Origin: Flavobacteriales bacterium
GTDB taxonomy: Bacteria; Bacteroidota; Bacteroidia; Flavobacteriales; Flavobacteriaceae
Direction: 5' to 3'
Length of the DNA: 14,959 bases
Assembly (NCBI GenBank): GCA_002737105.1
Contig: NSHO01000028.1
Location: 1 to 14,959 of the forward strand
Each line of letters begins with the position of its first letter. The first letter of the stretch is position 1. Both the position numbers and the translations under genes were made by a program. The notes beneath the pieces were generated by a model that worked only from the letters and a program-made list of their open reading frames with translations, was not told where the DNA came from and searched no databases. This document shows, one piece after another, positions 5,767-12,721 of the stretch.

Positions 5767-7047
5767 TTAGTTTTCAAATTCTTTTAATGTAGCGATAATA
5801 ATAGTTACACAATCTAATAATTGTGCTTCTGTCATTACTAATGGGGGTGCAAAACGAATGATGTTTCCATGTGTTGGTTTAGCTAATAATCCATTTTCCG
5901 ATAATTTCATACAAATGTTCCAAGCCGTATCACTTTCTTCGGTATCGTTAATAACAATTGCATTTAACAAACCTTTTCCACGCACCAATGTTGCAATAGT
6001 TGAAGTTTGAATATACTTTTGTAATTCCTCTCTGAAAAGTTTGCCTAATTTTCGTGCATTTTGAGATAAATTTTCATCCGAAACCACATCTAAAGCTGCC
6101 ATAGCTACAACTGCTGCCACAGGATTTCCTCCGAAAGTTGAGCCGTGTTGTCCTGGTTGAATTACATTCATTATTTCATTATTTGCCAAAACTGCCGAAA
6201 CAGGATACGCACCTCCAGAAATTGCCTTTCCTAAAATTAATATATCTGGTTGAACATAAGTAGGTTGTTTTTCACAAGCTTGTTCACAAGTACAATTTCC
6301 ACAAACAGCTAATAACGATCCCGTTCTTGCAATTCCTGTTTGAACTTCATCTGCTATAAATAATACATTATATTTAGTGCATAATGCTTTTGCTTTTGCA
6401 ATATAATCTTCAGATGGCACATAGACACCTGCTTCACCTTGTATGGGTTCCACTAAAAAACCTGCAATATTTGGCGAAGATGAAATTGCTTTTTCTAAGG
6501 CATCAATGTCGTCATAAGGTATTTTTATAAATCCTTCAGTAAAGGGCCCGAAATTTTTACGTGCGTTTTCATCATTTGAAAACGAAATAATTGTGGTAGT
6601 TCTTCCATGAAAATTATTTTCACAAACAATAATTTGCGCTTGTTTTTCTGTTACTCCTTTTTTCTCATAAGCCCATTTTCTACAAATCTTTAAAGCTGTT
6701 TCTACTGCTTCAGCACCTGTGTTCATTGGTAAAACCTTATCGAAACCAAAATAATTGGTTACATATTTTTCATAAACGCCAAGTTTATCATTATAAAAAG
6801 CTCTTGAGGTTAAGGTAAGTGTTTGTGCTTGTTCCATCATTGCTCCAACAATTTTTGGATGACAATGTCCTTGATTTACTGCAGAATAAGCAGATAAAAA
6901 ATCGTAATATTTTTTTCCTTCTACATCCCAAACAAAAACCCCTTCTCCTTTATTTAATACTACAGGTAATGGATGGTAATTGTGAGCACCGTGTTGGTCT
7001 TCCAGAGCAATAATTTCTGCTGGATTCAATTTTTCTAAAAGTGACAT
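5767..7047 (-). CDS. rocD: Ornithine--oxo-acid aminotransferase with cysteine-cluster insertion
   Basis: PLP enzyme moving the delta-amino group of ornithine to 2-oxoglutarate, giving glutamate semialdehyde and glutamate; it connects arginine/ornithine breakdown with proline and glutamate. The 426-aa protein has every class III aminotransferase landmark: YYDFLSAYSAVNQGHCHP (47-64), PMNTGAEAVETALK (107-120), FHGRT (146-150), EPIQGEAGV (200-208), IADEVQTG (231-238, cofactor-nitrogen Asp233) and the PLP lysine K274 in GKAISGG. STFGGNP (303-309) and the C-terminal RFAPPL follow. Between RTGSLLA and PDILILGKA sits an extra Cys-rich stretch, C249-GN-C252-T-C254-EQA-C258, that the canonical enzyme lacks as I know it. 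Acetylornithine or 4-aminobutyrate aminotransferase are alternatives, but the N-terminal HNYHPLPVVL and the DFLSAYSAVNQGHCHP block favour ornithine aminotransferase. It is first in a unit with the DUF5362-like gene. Confidence 0.93.
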   Translation of the reverse strand: MSLLEKLNPAEIIALEDQHGAHNYHPLPVVLNKGEGVFVWDVEGKKYYDFLSAYSAVNQGHCHPKIVGAMMEQAQTLTLTSRAFYNDKLGVYEKYVTNYFGFDKVLPMNTGAEAVETALKICRKWAYEKKGVTEKQAQIIVCENNFHGRTTTIISFSNDENARKNFGPFTEGFIKIPYDDIDALEKAISSSPNIAGFLVEPIQGEAGVYVPSEDYIAKAKALCTKYNVLFIADEVQTGIARTGSLLAVCGNCTCEQACEKQPTYVQPDILILGKAISGGAYPVSAVLANNEIMNVIQPGQHGSTFGGNPVAAVVAMAALDVVSDENLSQNARKLGKLFREELQKYIQTSTIATLVRGKGLLNAIVINDTEESDTAWNICMKLSENGLLAKPTHGNIIRFAPPLVMTEAQLLDCVTIIIATLKEFEN

Positions 7048-7113
7048 GATTTATTTTTATTGATTGTCAAATCGCAATTCCTACTTAATGGAGAGAAATC
7101 ATCCATATTCGTG

Positions 7114-7146
7114 TAAATTTACAAAATATAAATTCCAAATTCCAAA
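7114..7146 (-). promoter_or_regulatory. Weak candidate promoter for rocD
   Basis: On the minus strand TTTG (7146-7143), 21 nt, TAAATTTA (7121-7114), 7 of 8 positions of the -7 box, with a start expected near 7109 and a leader of about 60 nt. The area contains a duplicated attccaa word. This 131-bp gap shows no terminator after the DUF1697 gene, so read-through is also possible. Confidence 0.35.
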
Positions 7147-7178
7147 TTGAAAGTGTTGGTATTTAGAAATTGAAATTT

Positions 7179-7721
7179 TTAACTGTTATATATTTCTAAT
7201 AATGTTGAAACTGTATTCCAATTTCTTATTGTGGCCACTACATTTAATTTTTTCTCTATGTATTTCTGATCTAAATTGGTTTTGCCAGCGCCAATTGCGT
7301 ATTTGATATATATTCTATTGCCATCAATAGCCGCCTCATCCGGTTTAAAATTACTTATTTTCAAATCATTTAAAGCTACAGCTGTTAATTCTTTAGAAAT
7401 AAATGCCACATATAATTTCTTTGAGTCGCATCCTTTTTCCATCAAAAACGCATTGTTTATGAAGCACAATTCCAAATCGTTTTTAGAAACCATAACAACA
7501 GGAACATCATAGCCAAATACTTTTGCAATTTCTTGTTTGATTTTAAACCCTAAACCTGCCGCATTCTCTTCTTCCGATTCCAAAAAAACATTACCCGATT
7601 GAATGTACGTTTCTACATTTTGAAAACCCATATTTTCAAGCATTTTTTTCAAGGCATCCATTTTAATCATGTTATGTCCTGATACGTTTATACCACGTAA
7701 AAGCGCCAAATATTTTGTCAT
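7179..7721 (-). CDS. DUF1697 family protein
   Basis: The 180-aa protein opens with KYLALLRGINVSGHN and continues with MDALKKMLENMGFQNVETY followed by IQSGNVFLES. The L-L-R-G-I-N-V-x-G and Y-I-Q-S-G-N-V blocks are the signature of DUF1697, a widespread cytosolic family of about 170-185 residues with no established biochemical activity. Its length matches the family. The rest is soluble alpha/beta sequence without membrane segments or catalytic motifs I recognise. It is divergent from rlmD (69-bp spacer) and upstream of rocD on the same strand, 131 bp away. Family confidence is high; function is unknown. Confidence 0.9.
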   Translation of the reverse strand: MTKYLALLRGINVSGHNMIKMDALKKMLENMGFQNVETYIQSGNVFLESEEENAAGLGFKIKQEIAKVFGYDVPVVMVSKNDLELCFINNAFLMEKGCDSKKLYVAFISKELTAVALNDLKISNFKPDEAAIDGNRIYIKYAIGAGKTNLDQKYIEKKLNVVATIRNWNTVSTLLEIYNS

Positions 7722-7778
7722 TACTCTAAAATTTTGTTATAAAAGTAAAATAATTTATCTAATCCGCATAACTATTCT

Positions 7779-7786
7779 TATTTTTG
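7779..7786 (+). promoter_or_regulatory. -7 box immediately before the rlmD start codon
   Basis: TATTTTTG is an exact TAnnTTTG match ending 4 nt before the ATG at 7791. A weak -33 candidate TTTA is at 7754-7757 (21-nt spacer). Transcription would start at or next to the ATG, implying a leaderless mRNA. Confidence 0.55.
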
Positions 7787-7790
7787 CGTC

Positions 7791-9203
7791 ATGGGAAAAA
7801 AGAGAACAGAAAGAATCGTATTCGAAAACGTGCAAATCCTTGATGCAGGTGCAAAAGGAGTATCAGTGGCAAAAGCGCCAGATGGTAAAGTGATTTTTAT
7901 TCCGAATGTAGTACCAGGTGATGTGGCCGACATTCAAACTATGAAAAAAAGAAAAGCTTTTTATGAAGGAAAAGTCGTAAAAATTCATAAATTTTCAGAA
8001 CACAGAACTGAACCAATTTGCGAGCATTTTGGTGTTTGTGGCGGTTGCAAATGGCAAAATATGAAATACAGCCAACAATTGCATTATAAACAAAATGAAG
8101 TATACAATAATTTGAAACGCATAGGGAAAATTGAAATGCCCGAATTTGAACCCATTTTAGGTTCGGAAAAACAATTTTTTTATAGAAATAAAATGGAATT
8201 TGGTTTTTCATCTACAAGATGGATGACGCCTGAAGAAGTTGCTTCTGGTGCAGAATTAGGCAATAAAAATGCAGTTGGATTTCATATTCCAAGAATGTGG
8301 GATAAAATTTTAGATATTACAACTTGTCATTTGCAAGAAGATCCTTCTAACGACATTAGAAATGAAATTCGAAGATTTGCAAATGAAAACAACTTGTCAT
8401 TTTATAACCCTCGAAGCAACGAAGGTTTATTAAGAACCTTGATGATTCGAACTGCTTCAACAGGCGAATTGATGATTTTAATTCAGTTTTTCGAAAAAAA
8501 TAAATCGGAAATTGAATTAATGATGCATTTTTTAGCTGAACGCTTTCCAGAAACTACATCCTTACAATACGTGGTAAATCAGAAAATGAATGATACGATT
8601 TATGATCAAGATATTATTACTTATAAAGGTAGGAATTACATTTTAGAAGAAATGGAAGGCTTGCATTTTAGTATTAATACCAAATCATTCTATCAAACCA
8701 ATTCTCAGCAAGCCTGTGAATTATATGCCATTACAAGAGATTTCGCAGGATTAACTGGCGAAGAATTAGTATACGATTTATACACAGGAACAGGTACAAT
8801 TGCGCAATTTGTTTCTAAAAAAGCAAAAAAAGTAATTGGCGTAGAAGCGGTTCCTGAAGCAATTGCTGATGCAAAAGAAAATGCGACTAGAAATGACATT
8901 ACAAATTGCGAATTTTTTGTAGGTGACATGAAAAACGTTTTTAATGATGATTTCATAAAAACACACGGACATCCAGATGTAGTAATCACAGATCCGCCAA
9001 GAGATGGAATGCATAAAGACGTAGTAGCTCAATTATTAAAAATTGGTGCTAAAAAAATTGTTTATGTAAGTTGTAATTCGGCAACACAAGCGCGGGATTT
9101 GGCTTTGTTAGACGAAATGTATAAAGTTACACGAGTGCGACCAGTAGATATGTTTCCGCAAACACATCATGTTGAAAATGTTGTGCTTTTAGAAAAAAGA
9201 TAA
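7791..9203 (+). CDS. rlmD: 23S rRNA (uracil-5-)-methyltransferase, RlmD/RumA type
   Basis: Makes m5U in 23S rRNA (U1939 in E. coli) from S-adenosylmethionine. The 470-aa protein has an N-terminal TRAM RNA-binding domain (about 1-68), then the four iron-sulfur ligands C77, C83, C86 (CEHFGVCGGCKWQ) and C179 (TTCHLQ). The central RNA-contact region includes FYQTN (300-304). The methyltransferase domain has DLYTGTGTIA (329-338), GVEAVPEAI (350-358), DPPRDGMH (401-408) and the catalytic C428 in YVSCNSATQARDL. It ends with DMFPQTHHVENVVLLEK, as the family does. RlmCD-type dual specificity or RlmC cannot be excluded by sequence; the retained 4Fe-4S site and TRAM domain point to the RlmD group. It heads a tight unit with the DUF6452 gene 3 bp downstream. 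Confidence 0.93.
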   Translation: MGKKRTERIVFENVQILDAGAKGVSVAKAPDGKVIFIPNVVPGDVADIQTMKKRKAFYEGKVVKIHKFSEHRTEPICEHFGVCGGCKWQNMKYSQQLHYKQNEVYNNLKRIGKIEMPEFEPILGSEKQFFYRNKMEFGFSSTRWMTPEEVASGAELGNKNAVGFHIPRMWDKILDITTCHLQEDPSNDIRNEIRRFANENNLSFYNPRSNEGLLRTLMIRTASTGELMILIQFFEKNKSEIELMMHFLAERFPETTSLQYVVNQKMNDTIYDQDIITYKGRNYILEEMEGLHFSINTKSFYQTNSQQACELYAITRDFAGLTGEELVYDLYTGTGTIAQFVSKKAKKVIGVEAVPEAIADAKENATRNDITNCEFFVGDMKNVFNDDFIKTHGHPDVVITDPPRDGMHKDVVAQLLKIGAKKIVYVSCNSATQARDLALLDEMYKVTRVRPVDMFPQTHHVENVVLLEKR

Positions 9204-9206
9204 GAT

Positions 9207-9701
9207 ATGAAACAGCTATTTCTATTACTATTTATTAATGTTTTCTTTTCGAGTTGCGAAAAAGATGATATTTGCGATACCAACACACCAACAACACCAA
9301 AAATTGTGATAGAATTTTATGATGTTGCCAATCCAACAACGCTTAAAAACGTAACCAATTTAGGTGTAATCGCACCCGGATTTACAAATGGTTTTGAATT
9401 TACAGCAACCAGTAAAATAAAAGTGCCCTTAAAAACTTTTGAAGATACATCAGTTTTATACTTTATTAAAAACGGAAGCGTTGCACCAACTAGTGATGAC
9501 AATTCTGACTCGGTGACCTTTAATTACACAAGAAAAACAGAATATGTTTCTCGTGCTTGCGGCTATAAAACGTTATTTACTCTAAATTCAACTAATCCAA
9601 TTACAGTAACACCTGATTCAAACAATTGGATTCAAAATGTTGTTGTAATTCAACCTAATATTGAAAACGAAAATGAAACACATATTAAAATATATTTTTA
9701 G
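9207..9701 (+). CDS. DUF6452-like lipoprotein
   Basis: The 164-aa product has a lipoprotein signal: MKQLFLLLFINVFFSSC, with lipobox F-S-S-C and lipidation at C17, followed by EKDD. The mature part begins ICDTNTPTTPKIVIEFYD, and this 'CEKDDIC...TP-x-hydrophobic-IEFYD' start is how I recognise DUF6452, a flavobacterial family of unknown role. Two other cysteines, C23 and C118 (VSRACGYK), could form a disulfide outside the cytoplasm. The region 43-160 is beta-rich with Thr/Asn loops. Acidic residues directly after the lipid cysteine resemble export signals described for Bacteroidota surface lipoproteins, though this is an inference. Its start is 3 bp after rlmD, and the following envelope gene overlaps its end by 29 bp, so all three are surely co-transcribed. 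Confidence 0.82.
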   Translation: MKQLFLLLFINVFFSSCEKDDICDTNTPTTPKIVIEFYDVANPTTLKNVTNLGVIAPGFTNGFEFTATSKIKVPLKTFEDTSVLYFIKNGSVAPTSDDNSDSVTFNYTRKTEYVSRACGYKTLFTLNSTNPITVTPDSNNWIQNVVVIQPNIENENETHIKIYF

Positions 9702-10389
9702 TCTTATTTCTTTGCTGCTGTTTTCAGGAAATGGTGTAGCGCAAGAAAAAGATACTTTAAAAATTCCTCAACGTTATGGTTTAAGAATCGGCGTTGATGC
9801 GCATAGATTAACAAAATCTTTGTACGATTCAAACTACAAAGGTTTAGAATTGGTTGGTGATTATCGAATTACTAAGAAATTTTATGCCGCTGGAGAAATA
9901 GGCAATGAAGAGAAAACTACAGCAGACGACAACATTAATTACACCACAAAAGGAACCTATTTTAAAGTAGGGTTTGATTATAATAGTTATGAAAATTGGC
10001 TCGACATGGAAAATATGATTTTTATCGGAATGCGAGCTGGTGTTGGAAGTTTCAGTCAGAAATTGAATACATACAACATTTATGAAGCTGGTAATTATTA
10101 CGGAACAAATACTTATGTTTCTGGACAAGAATTCAATGGCCTTTCTGCAAGTTGGATTGAAATAGTAAGTGGTTTAAAAGCTGAAGTTGTAAATAATTTA
10201 TATGTTGGATTTTCCTTGCGATTAAACTATTTGATGTCAAATAAGGAACCTGAAGGATTTGCTAATTTATACATTCCTGGTTTCAACAAAACCTATGAAA
10301 ACAGCAAATTTGGTGCTGGATTTAATTACACCTTAAGCTATTTTATCCCTTTTTACAAAAAAATTAAAGTAAATAAAGTCAAGCAATAA
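9673..10389 (+). CDS. DUF6048-like envelope beta-barrel protein
   Basis: The 238-aa product starts with a signal peptide, MKHILKYIFSLISLLLFSGN, ending GVAQ before EKDTLKIPQ. The mature part (RYGLRIGVDAHRLTKS, YKGLELVGDYRITKKFY, AAGEIGNEEKT) matches my recollection of DUF6048, a flavobacterial family. Later strands (NWLDMENMIFIGMRAGVGSF, SWIEIVSGLKAEVVNNLYVG, FSLRLNYLM, FGAGFNYTLSYFIPF) alternate hydrophobic and polar residues as in outer membrane barrels. The tail KKIKVNKVKQ is basic rather than ending in Phe. I chose the ATG at 9673: a TTG twelve bases earlier in frame would only add MKTK before a complete signal peptide. It overlaps the DUF6452 gene by 29 bp, so the two proteins are probably translated together and may act together at the cell surface. 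Confidence 0.82.
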   Translation: MKHILKYIFSLISLLLFSGNGVAQEKDTLKIPQRYGLRIGVDAHRLTKSLYDSNYKGLELVGDYRITKKFYAAGEIGNEEKTTADDNINYTTKGTYFKVGFDYNSYENWLDMENMIFIGMRAGVGSFSQKLNTYNIYEAGNYYGTNTYVSGQEFNGLSASWIEIVSGLKAEVVNNLYVGFSLRLNYLMSNKEPEGFANLYIPGFNKTYENSKFGAGFNYTLSYFIPFYKKIKVNKVKQ

Positions 10390-10409
10390 GAATTCTATAC
10401 GTAAAATTG

Positions 10410-10452
10410 AAATCCCAAATTCTAATTATTACAATTGGAATTTGGGATTTTT
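10410..10452. terminator. Long-stem terminator, probably bidirectional
   Basis: AAATCCCAAATTC (10410-10422) pairs perfectly with GAATTTGGGATTT (10438-10450). The helix continues with a T-G wobble and AATT/AATT, giving about 18 bp around the 5-nt loop ATTAC. T residues follow on the plus strand; on the minus strand the stem ends in T residues and then CAATTTT. It sits between the convergent DUF6048 and 77-aa membrane protein genes. Confidence 0.85.
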
Positions 10453-10469
10453 ACTTTTTTGGAGTTTGT

Positions 10470-10703
10470 TTATTTGATCTCTTTCACACCTTTGATAAAC
10501 ATCCATTTCATAAACAATTTATCGCCATCATTGGTTTTAACTACTTGGAATTTTGGTGCTAAAATAGTAGCAACAACAAACGCCGCTAACGGAATTTGCC
10601 AACTCGTAAAACCGGTATAAGTAGCAACAATAAAACGGAATGCAATGAATAGGATTAAAAATCCTAACATATTAAAAACTAAAGATTTGGTTTGTTTTGA
10701 CAT
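10470..10703 (-). CDS. Small two-helix membrane protein, unknown
   Basis: The 77-aa protein has a short polar start (MSKQTKS) and two hydrophobic segments: about 8-28 (LVFNMLGFLILFIAFRFIVAT) and 35-49 (WQIPLAAFVVATILA). A basic cytosolic-type tail follows, PKFQVVKTNDGDKLFMKW then MFIKGVKEIK. I recognise no family. Codon use and composition match the neighbours, and it starts 11 bp after the stop of the rlmL-like gene on the same strand, so it is a real gene translated from the same mRNA. Nothing in it points to RNA methylation; shared transcription is the only link. The next feature downstream is a strong terminator, making it the last gene of the operon. Confidence 0.75.
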   Translation of the reverse strand: MSKQTKSLVFNMLGFLILFIAFRFIVATYTGFTSWQIPLAAFVVATILAPKFQVVKTNDGDKLFMKWMFIKGVKEIK

Positions 10704-10714
10704 AATTTAAAATT

Positions 10715-11890
10715 TTATTCTTCTGAATTTTCTTCTCTATTTTGAAATTTAGTTCGCTTGCTTCCGGCATACATTTCATATTTTACCAAACGTGCTTCCA
10801 ATTTTCCATTAAATAATTTTATTTTTCGACTTGGACGTAAGCCTACAAATTTTAAAGCTTCCAAATTCGCAGTGATAAACCAAGCGTTTGTTCCTGGATA
10901 ATTCTGTTTCATCGTATCACCAATTTCTCTGTAAAAACGTTCCATTTCAATATTCAAACGTTCTCCGTATGGCGGATTAAAACAAATATGTAACGGACCT
11001 TCTACTTCTTTCTCAGATTGAAAAAAATCAGCTTGTTTTATTGTAACATATTCCTCTAAATTGGCATTTTTGATATTGTCTTTAGCTTTTTCAACAGCAC
11101 TTGGCGCTTTATCGCAACCGATTATTGTGTAATGAAATTCTCTAGTTTTTTTTAATAAAGATTCTAAAACCTTATCAAATAATTCCGAATCCCAATCTGC
11201 CCATCTTTCAAAAGCAAATTCTTTTCTATTGATGTTAGCCGGAATATTACAAGCAATCATAGCGGCTTCAGCCACAATCGTTCCACTTCCACACATTGGA
11301 TCTAAAAAATGTGCATTTCCGTCCCAACCAGATAAAATTAACATTCCAGCCGCTAAAACTTCATTAATTGGCGCAATATTCGTAGCTGTTTTATAACCTC
11401 GTTGGTGTAATGAAACGCCGGAAGTATCTAATGAAAGCGTACAAAAATCTCTATCAATGTGAATATGAATACGTAAATCAGGGAAATCTTTGTCAATACT
11501 TGGACGTTCTCCAGTATTGGTTTTAAACTGATCTACAATCGCATCTTTTACTTTCTGGGCCACAAACTGGCTGTGTGTAAACTGTTCCGAATACAAAGTC
11601 GTTTCCACAACAAACGTTTGTTGCACTTTTAAAAAATCTGACCAATCAATTTTTTGAATCCCATCATACAAAGTTTGCTCGTTATAAGCTTTAAACGTAT
11701 GAATGGGTTTTAGAATTTTTAAAGCGGTACGTAAAGCTAAGTTGACCTTATACATAAATCCTTTATCACCTTGAAAACTAACACTTCTAGTTCCTTTTAC
11801 CACATTTTGAGCTCCTAATTGGAACAACTCTTTTTCTAGAATTTCTTCAAAACCAAAAAAAGTTTTGGCAACCATTTTAAAATTTTCCAT
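10715..11890 (-). CDS. rlmL: THUMP-domain rRNA guanine-N2 methyltransferase, RlmL type
   Basis: Class I SAM-dependent RNA methyltransferase expected to make m2G in 23S rRNA (G2445 in E. coli) or a related site. The 391-aa protein corresponds to the N-terminal half of E. coli RlmKL; the RlmK half is absent, as in most bacteria. It has a ferredoxin-like and THUMP RNA-binding region (about 1-160; KTFFGFEEILEKEL, FRSVSF-like turn, HIHIDRDFCTLSLDTSG). The HQRGYK linker (162-167) follows, then the Rossmann motifs LDPMCGSGTIVAEAA (196-210), GCDKAP (258-263) and the catalytic NPPYGER (305-311). The C-terminus KLFNGKLEARLVKYEMY is also typical. YpsC/TrmG-like specificity is possible. It is first in a two-gene operon and divergent from a methyltransferase-ZIP pair across 87 bp. 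Confidence 0.92.
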   Translation of the reverse strand: MENFKMVAKTFFGFEEILEKELFQLGAQNVVKGTRSVSFQGDKGFMYKVNLALRTALKILKPIHTFKAYNEQTLYDGIQKIDWSDFLKVQQTFVVETTLYSEQFTHSQFVAQKVKDAIVDQFKTNTGERPSIDKDFPDLRIHIHIDRDFCTLSLDTSGVSLHQRGYKTATNIAPINEVLAAGMLILSGWDGNAHFLDPMCGSGTIVAEAAMIACNIPANINRKEFAFERWADWDSELFDKVLESLLKKTREFHYTIIGCDKAPSAVEKAKDNIKNANLEEYVTIKQADFFQSEKEVEGPLHICFNPPYGERLNIEMERFYREIGDTMKQNYPGTNAWFITANLEALKFVGLRPSRKIKLFNGKLEARLVKYEMYAGSKRTKFQNREENSEE

Positions 11891-11932
11891 AGACCTCTTT
11901 CCCTCAGAGAGAATTTAATTATTAATTATTTG

Positions 11933-11940
11933 CAAAAATA
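11933..11940 (-). promoter_or_regulatory. -7 box of the rlmL operon
   Basis: On the minus strand TATTTTTG (11940-11933) matches TAnnTTTG exactly. Start is expected near 11928, giving a ~38-nt leader. The -33 element is poor (TATG 17 nt upstream). Confidence 0.5.
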
Positions 11941-11943
11941 CAT

Positions 11944-11951
11944 TAAATTTG
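11944..11951 (+). promoter_or_regulatory. -7 box of the methyltransferase-ZIP operon
   Basis: TAAATTTG matches TAnnTTTG exactly, with a start expected near 11956 and a ~22-nt leader to the ATG at 11978. No clear -33 box is visible. It lies only 4 bp from the opposing -7 box of the rlmL operon, so the two promoters must share DNA and may exclude each other. Confidence 0.5.
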
Positions 11952-11977
11952 TTGATTCATAATTTCCAAACAGATAA

Positions 11978-12721
11978 ATGTCAAATACTTCAGTAAAAAA
12001 ATCAGAAAATTGGTTCACCACATGGTTTGATTCACCTTATTATCACATTTTGTATAAAAACAGAAATGAAGTAGAAGCACAAGGCTTTATGGATAATATC
12101 ACACACTATCTAAATATGCCTGAAAACGGTACAATATTAGACTTAGCCTGTGGCAAAGGAAGACATTCTATCTACTTAAATAAATTGGGATATCAGGTAA
12201 CTGGAGTAGATTTGTCCGAAAACAGTATTGCAACCGCAAATCAGTCTTCAAATGATACCTTAGAGTTTAAAACGCACGATATGCGTGAACCTATGAACGA
12301 AACTTATGACGCGATTTTTAATTTATTTACAAGTTTTGGTTATTTTGACACACATGAAGACAATATCAAAACATTAAAAGCGATTAAAGAAAGCATTAAC
12401 GAATATGGTTTTGGAGTAATTGATTTTTTTAATGCTGATTATATTATCGAAAATTTAGTAGCCGAAGAAACCAAAGAAATCGATGGCATTACATTCAACA
12501 TCAAACGTACCGTTGAAAATAATAAAATAATTAAAGAAATTAGATTTAGCGACAATGGTGAAACTTACTTTTTTATAGAAAAAGTTGCTGCATTCACATT
12601 AACAGATTTCGAAGCCATGATGGAAGAAGCCGGCATATATTTATTGGAGATTTTTGGAGATTACAAGTTGAGAAAATTTTACAAAACACAATCTGAACGT
12701 TTAATTATGATTTTTAAATAA
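11978..12721 (+). CDS. Class I SAM-dependent methyltransferase, substrate unknown
   Basis: The 247-aa cytosolic protein opens with an aromatic stretch, NWFTTWFDSPYYHILYKNR (11-29). Then come the SAM-binding motif ILDLACGKGRHSIYL (53-67) and VTGVDLSENSI (74-84), whose aspartate would bind the ribose. Motifs KTHDMREP and DAIFNLFTSFGYFD (111-124) complete the core. The aromatic opening plus D-L-A-C-G-x-G-R-H are typical of small-molecule or ubiE/tellurite-type methyltransferases in the Methyltransf_25 group, and I cannot name a substrate. The stop codon overlaps the ZIP transporter's ATG by one base (TAATG), so translation is coupled and the two probably serve a shared process, perhaps metal-related; this is an inference. 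Confidence 0.88.
   Translation: MSNTSVKKSENWFTTWFDSPYYHILYKNRNEVEAQGFMDNITHYLNMPENGTILDLACGKGRHSIYLNKLGYQVTGVDLSENSIATANQSSNDTLEFKTHDMREPMNETYDAIFNLFTSFGYFDTHEDNIKTLKAIKESINEYGFGVIDFFNADYIIENLVAEETKEIDGITFNIKRTVENNKIIKEIRFSDNGETYFFIEKVAAFTLTDFEAMMEEAGIYLLEIFGDYKLRKFYKTQSERLIMIFK

Noticed and set aside
8705..9032. Two open frames on the minus strand inside rlmD
   Set aside because: They lie fully within a conserved enzyme, and their Phe/Cys/Ser-rich translations are what antisense of coding DNA gives.
9661..9672. TTG start for the DUF6048-like gene
   Set aside because: The ATG at 9673 begins a complete signal peptide; the TTG would only add four residues.
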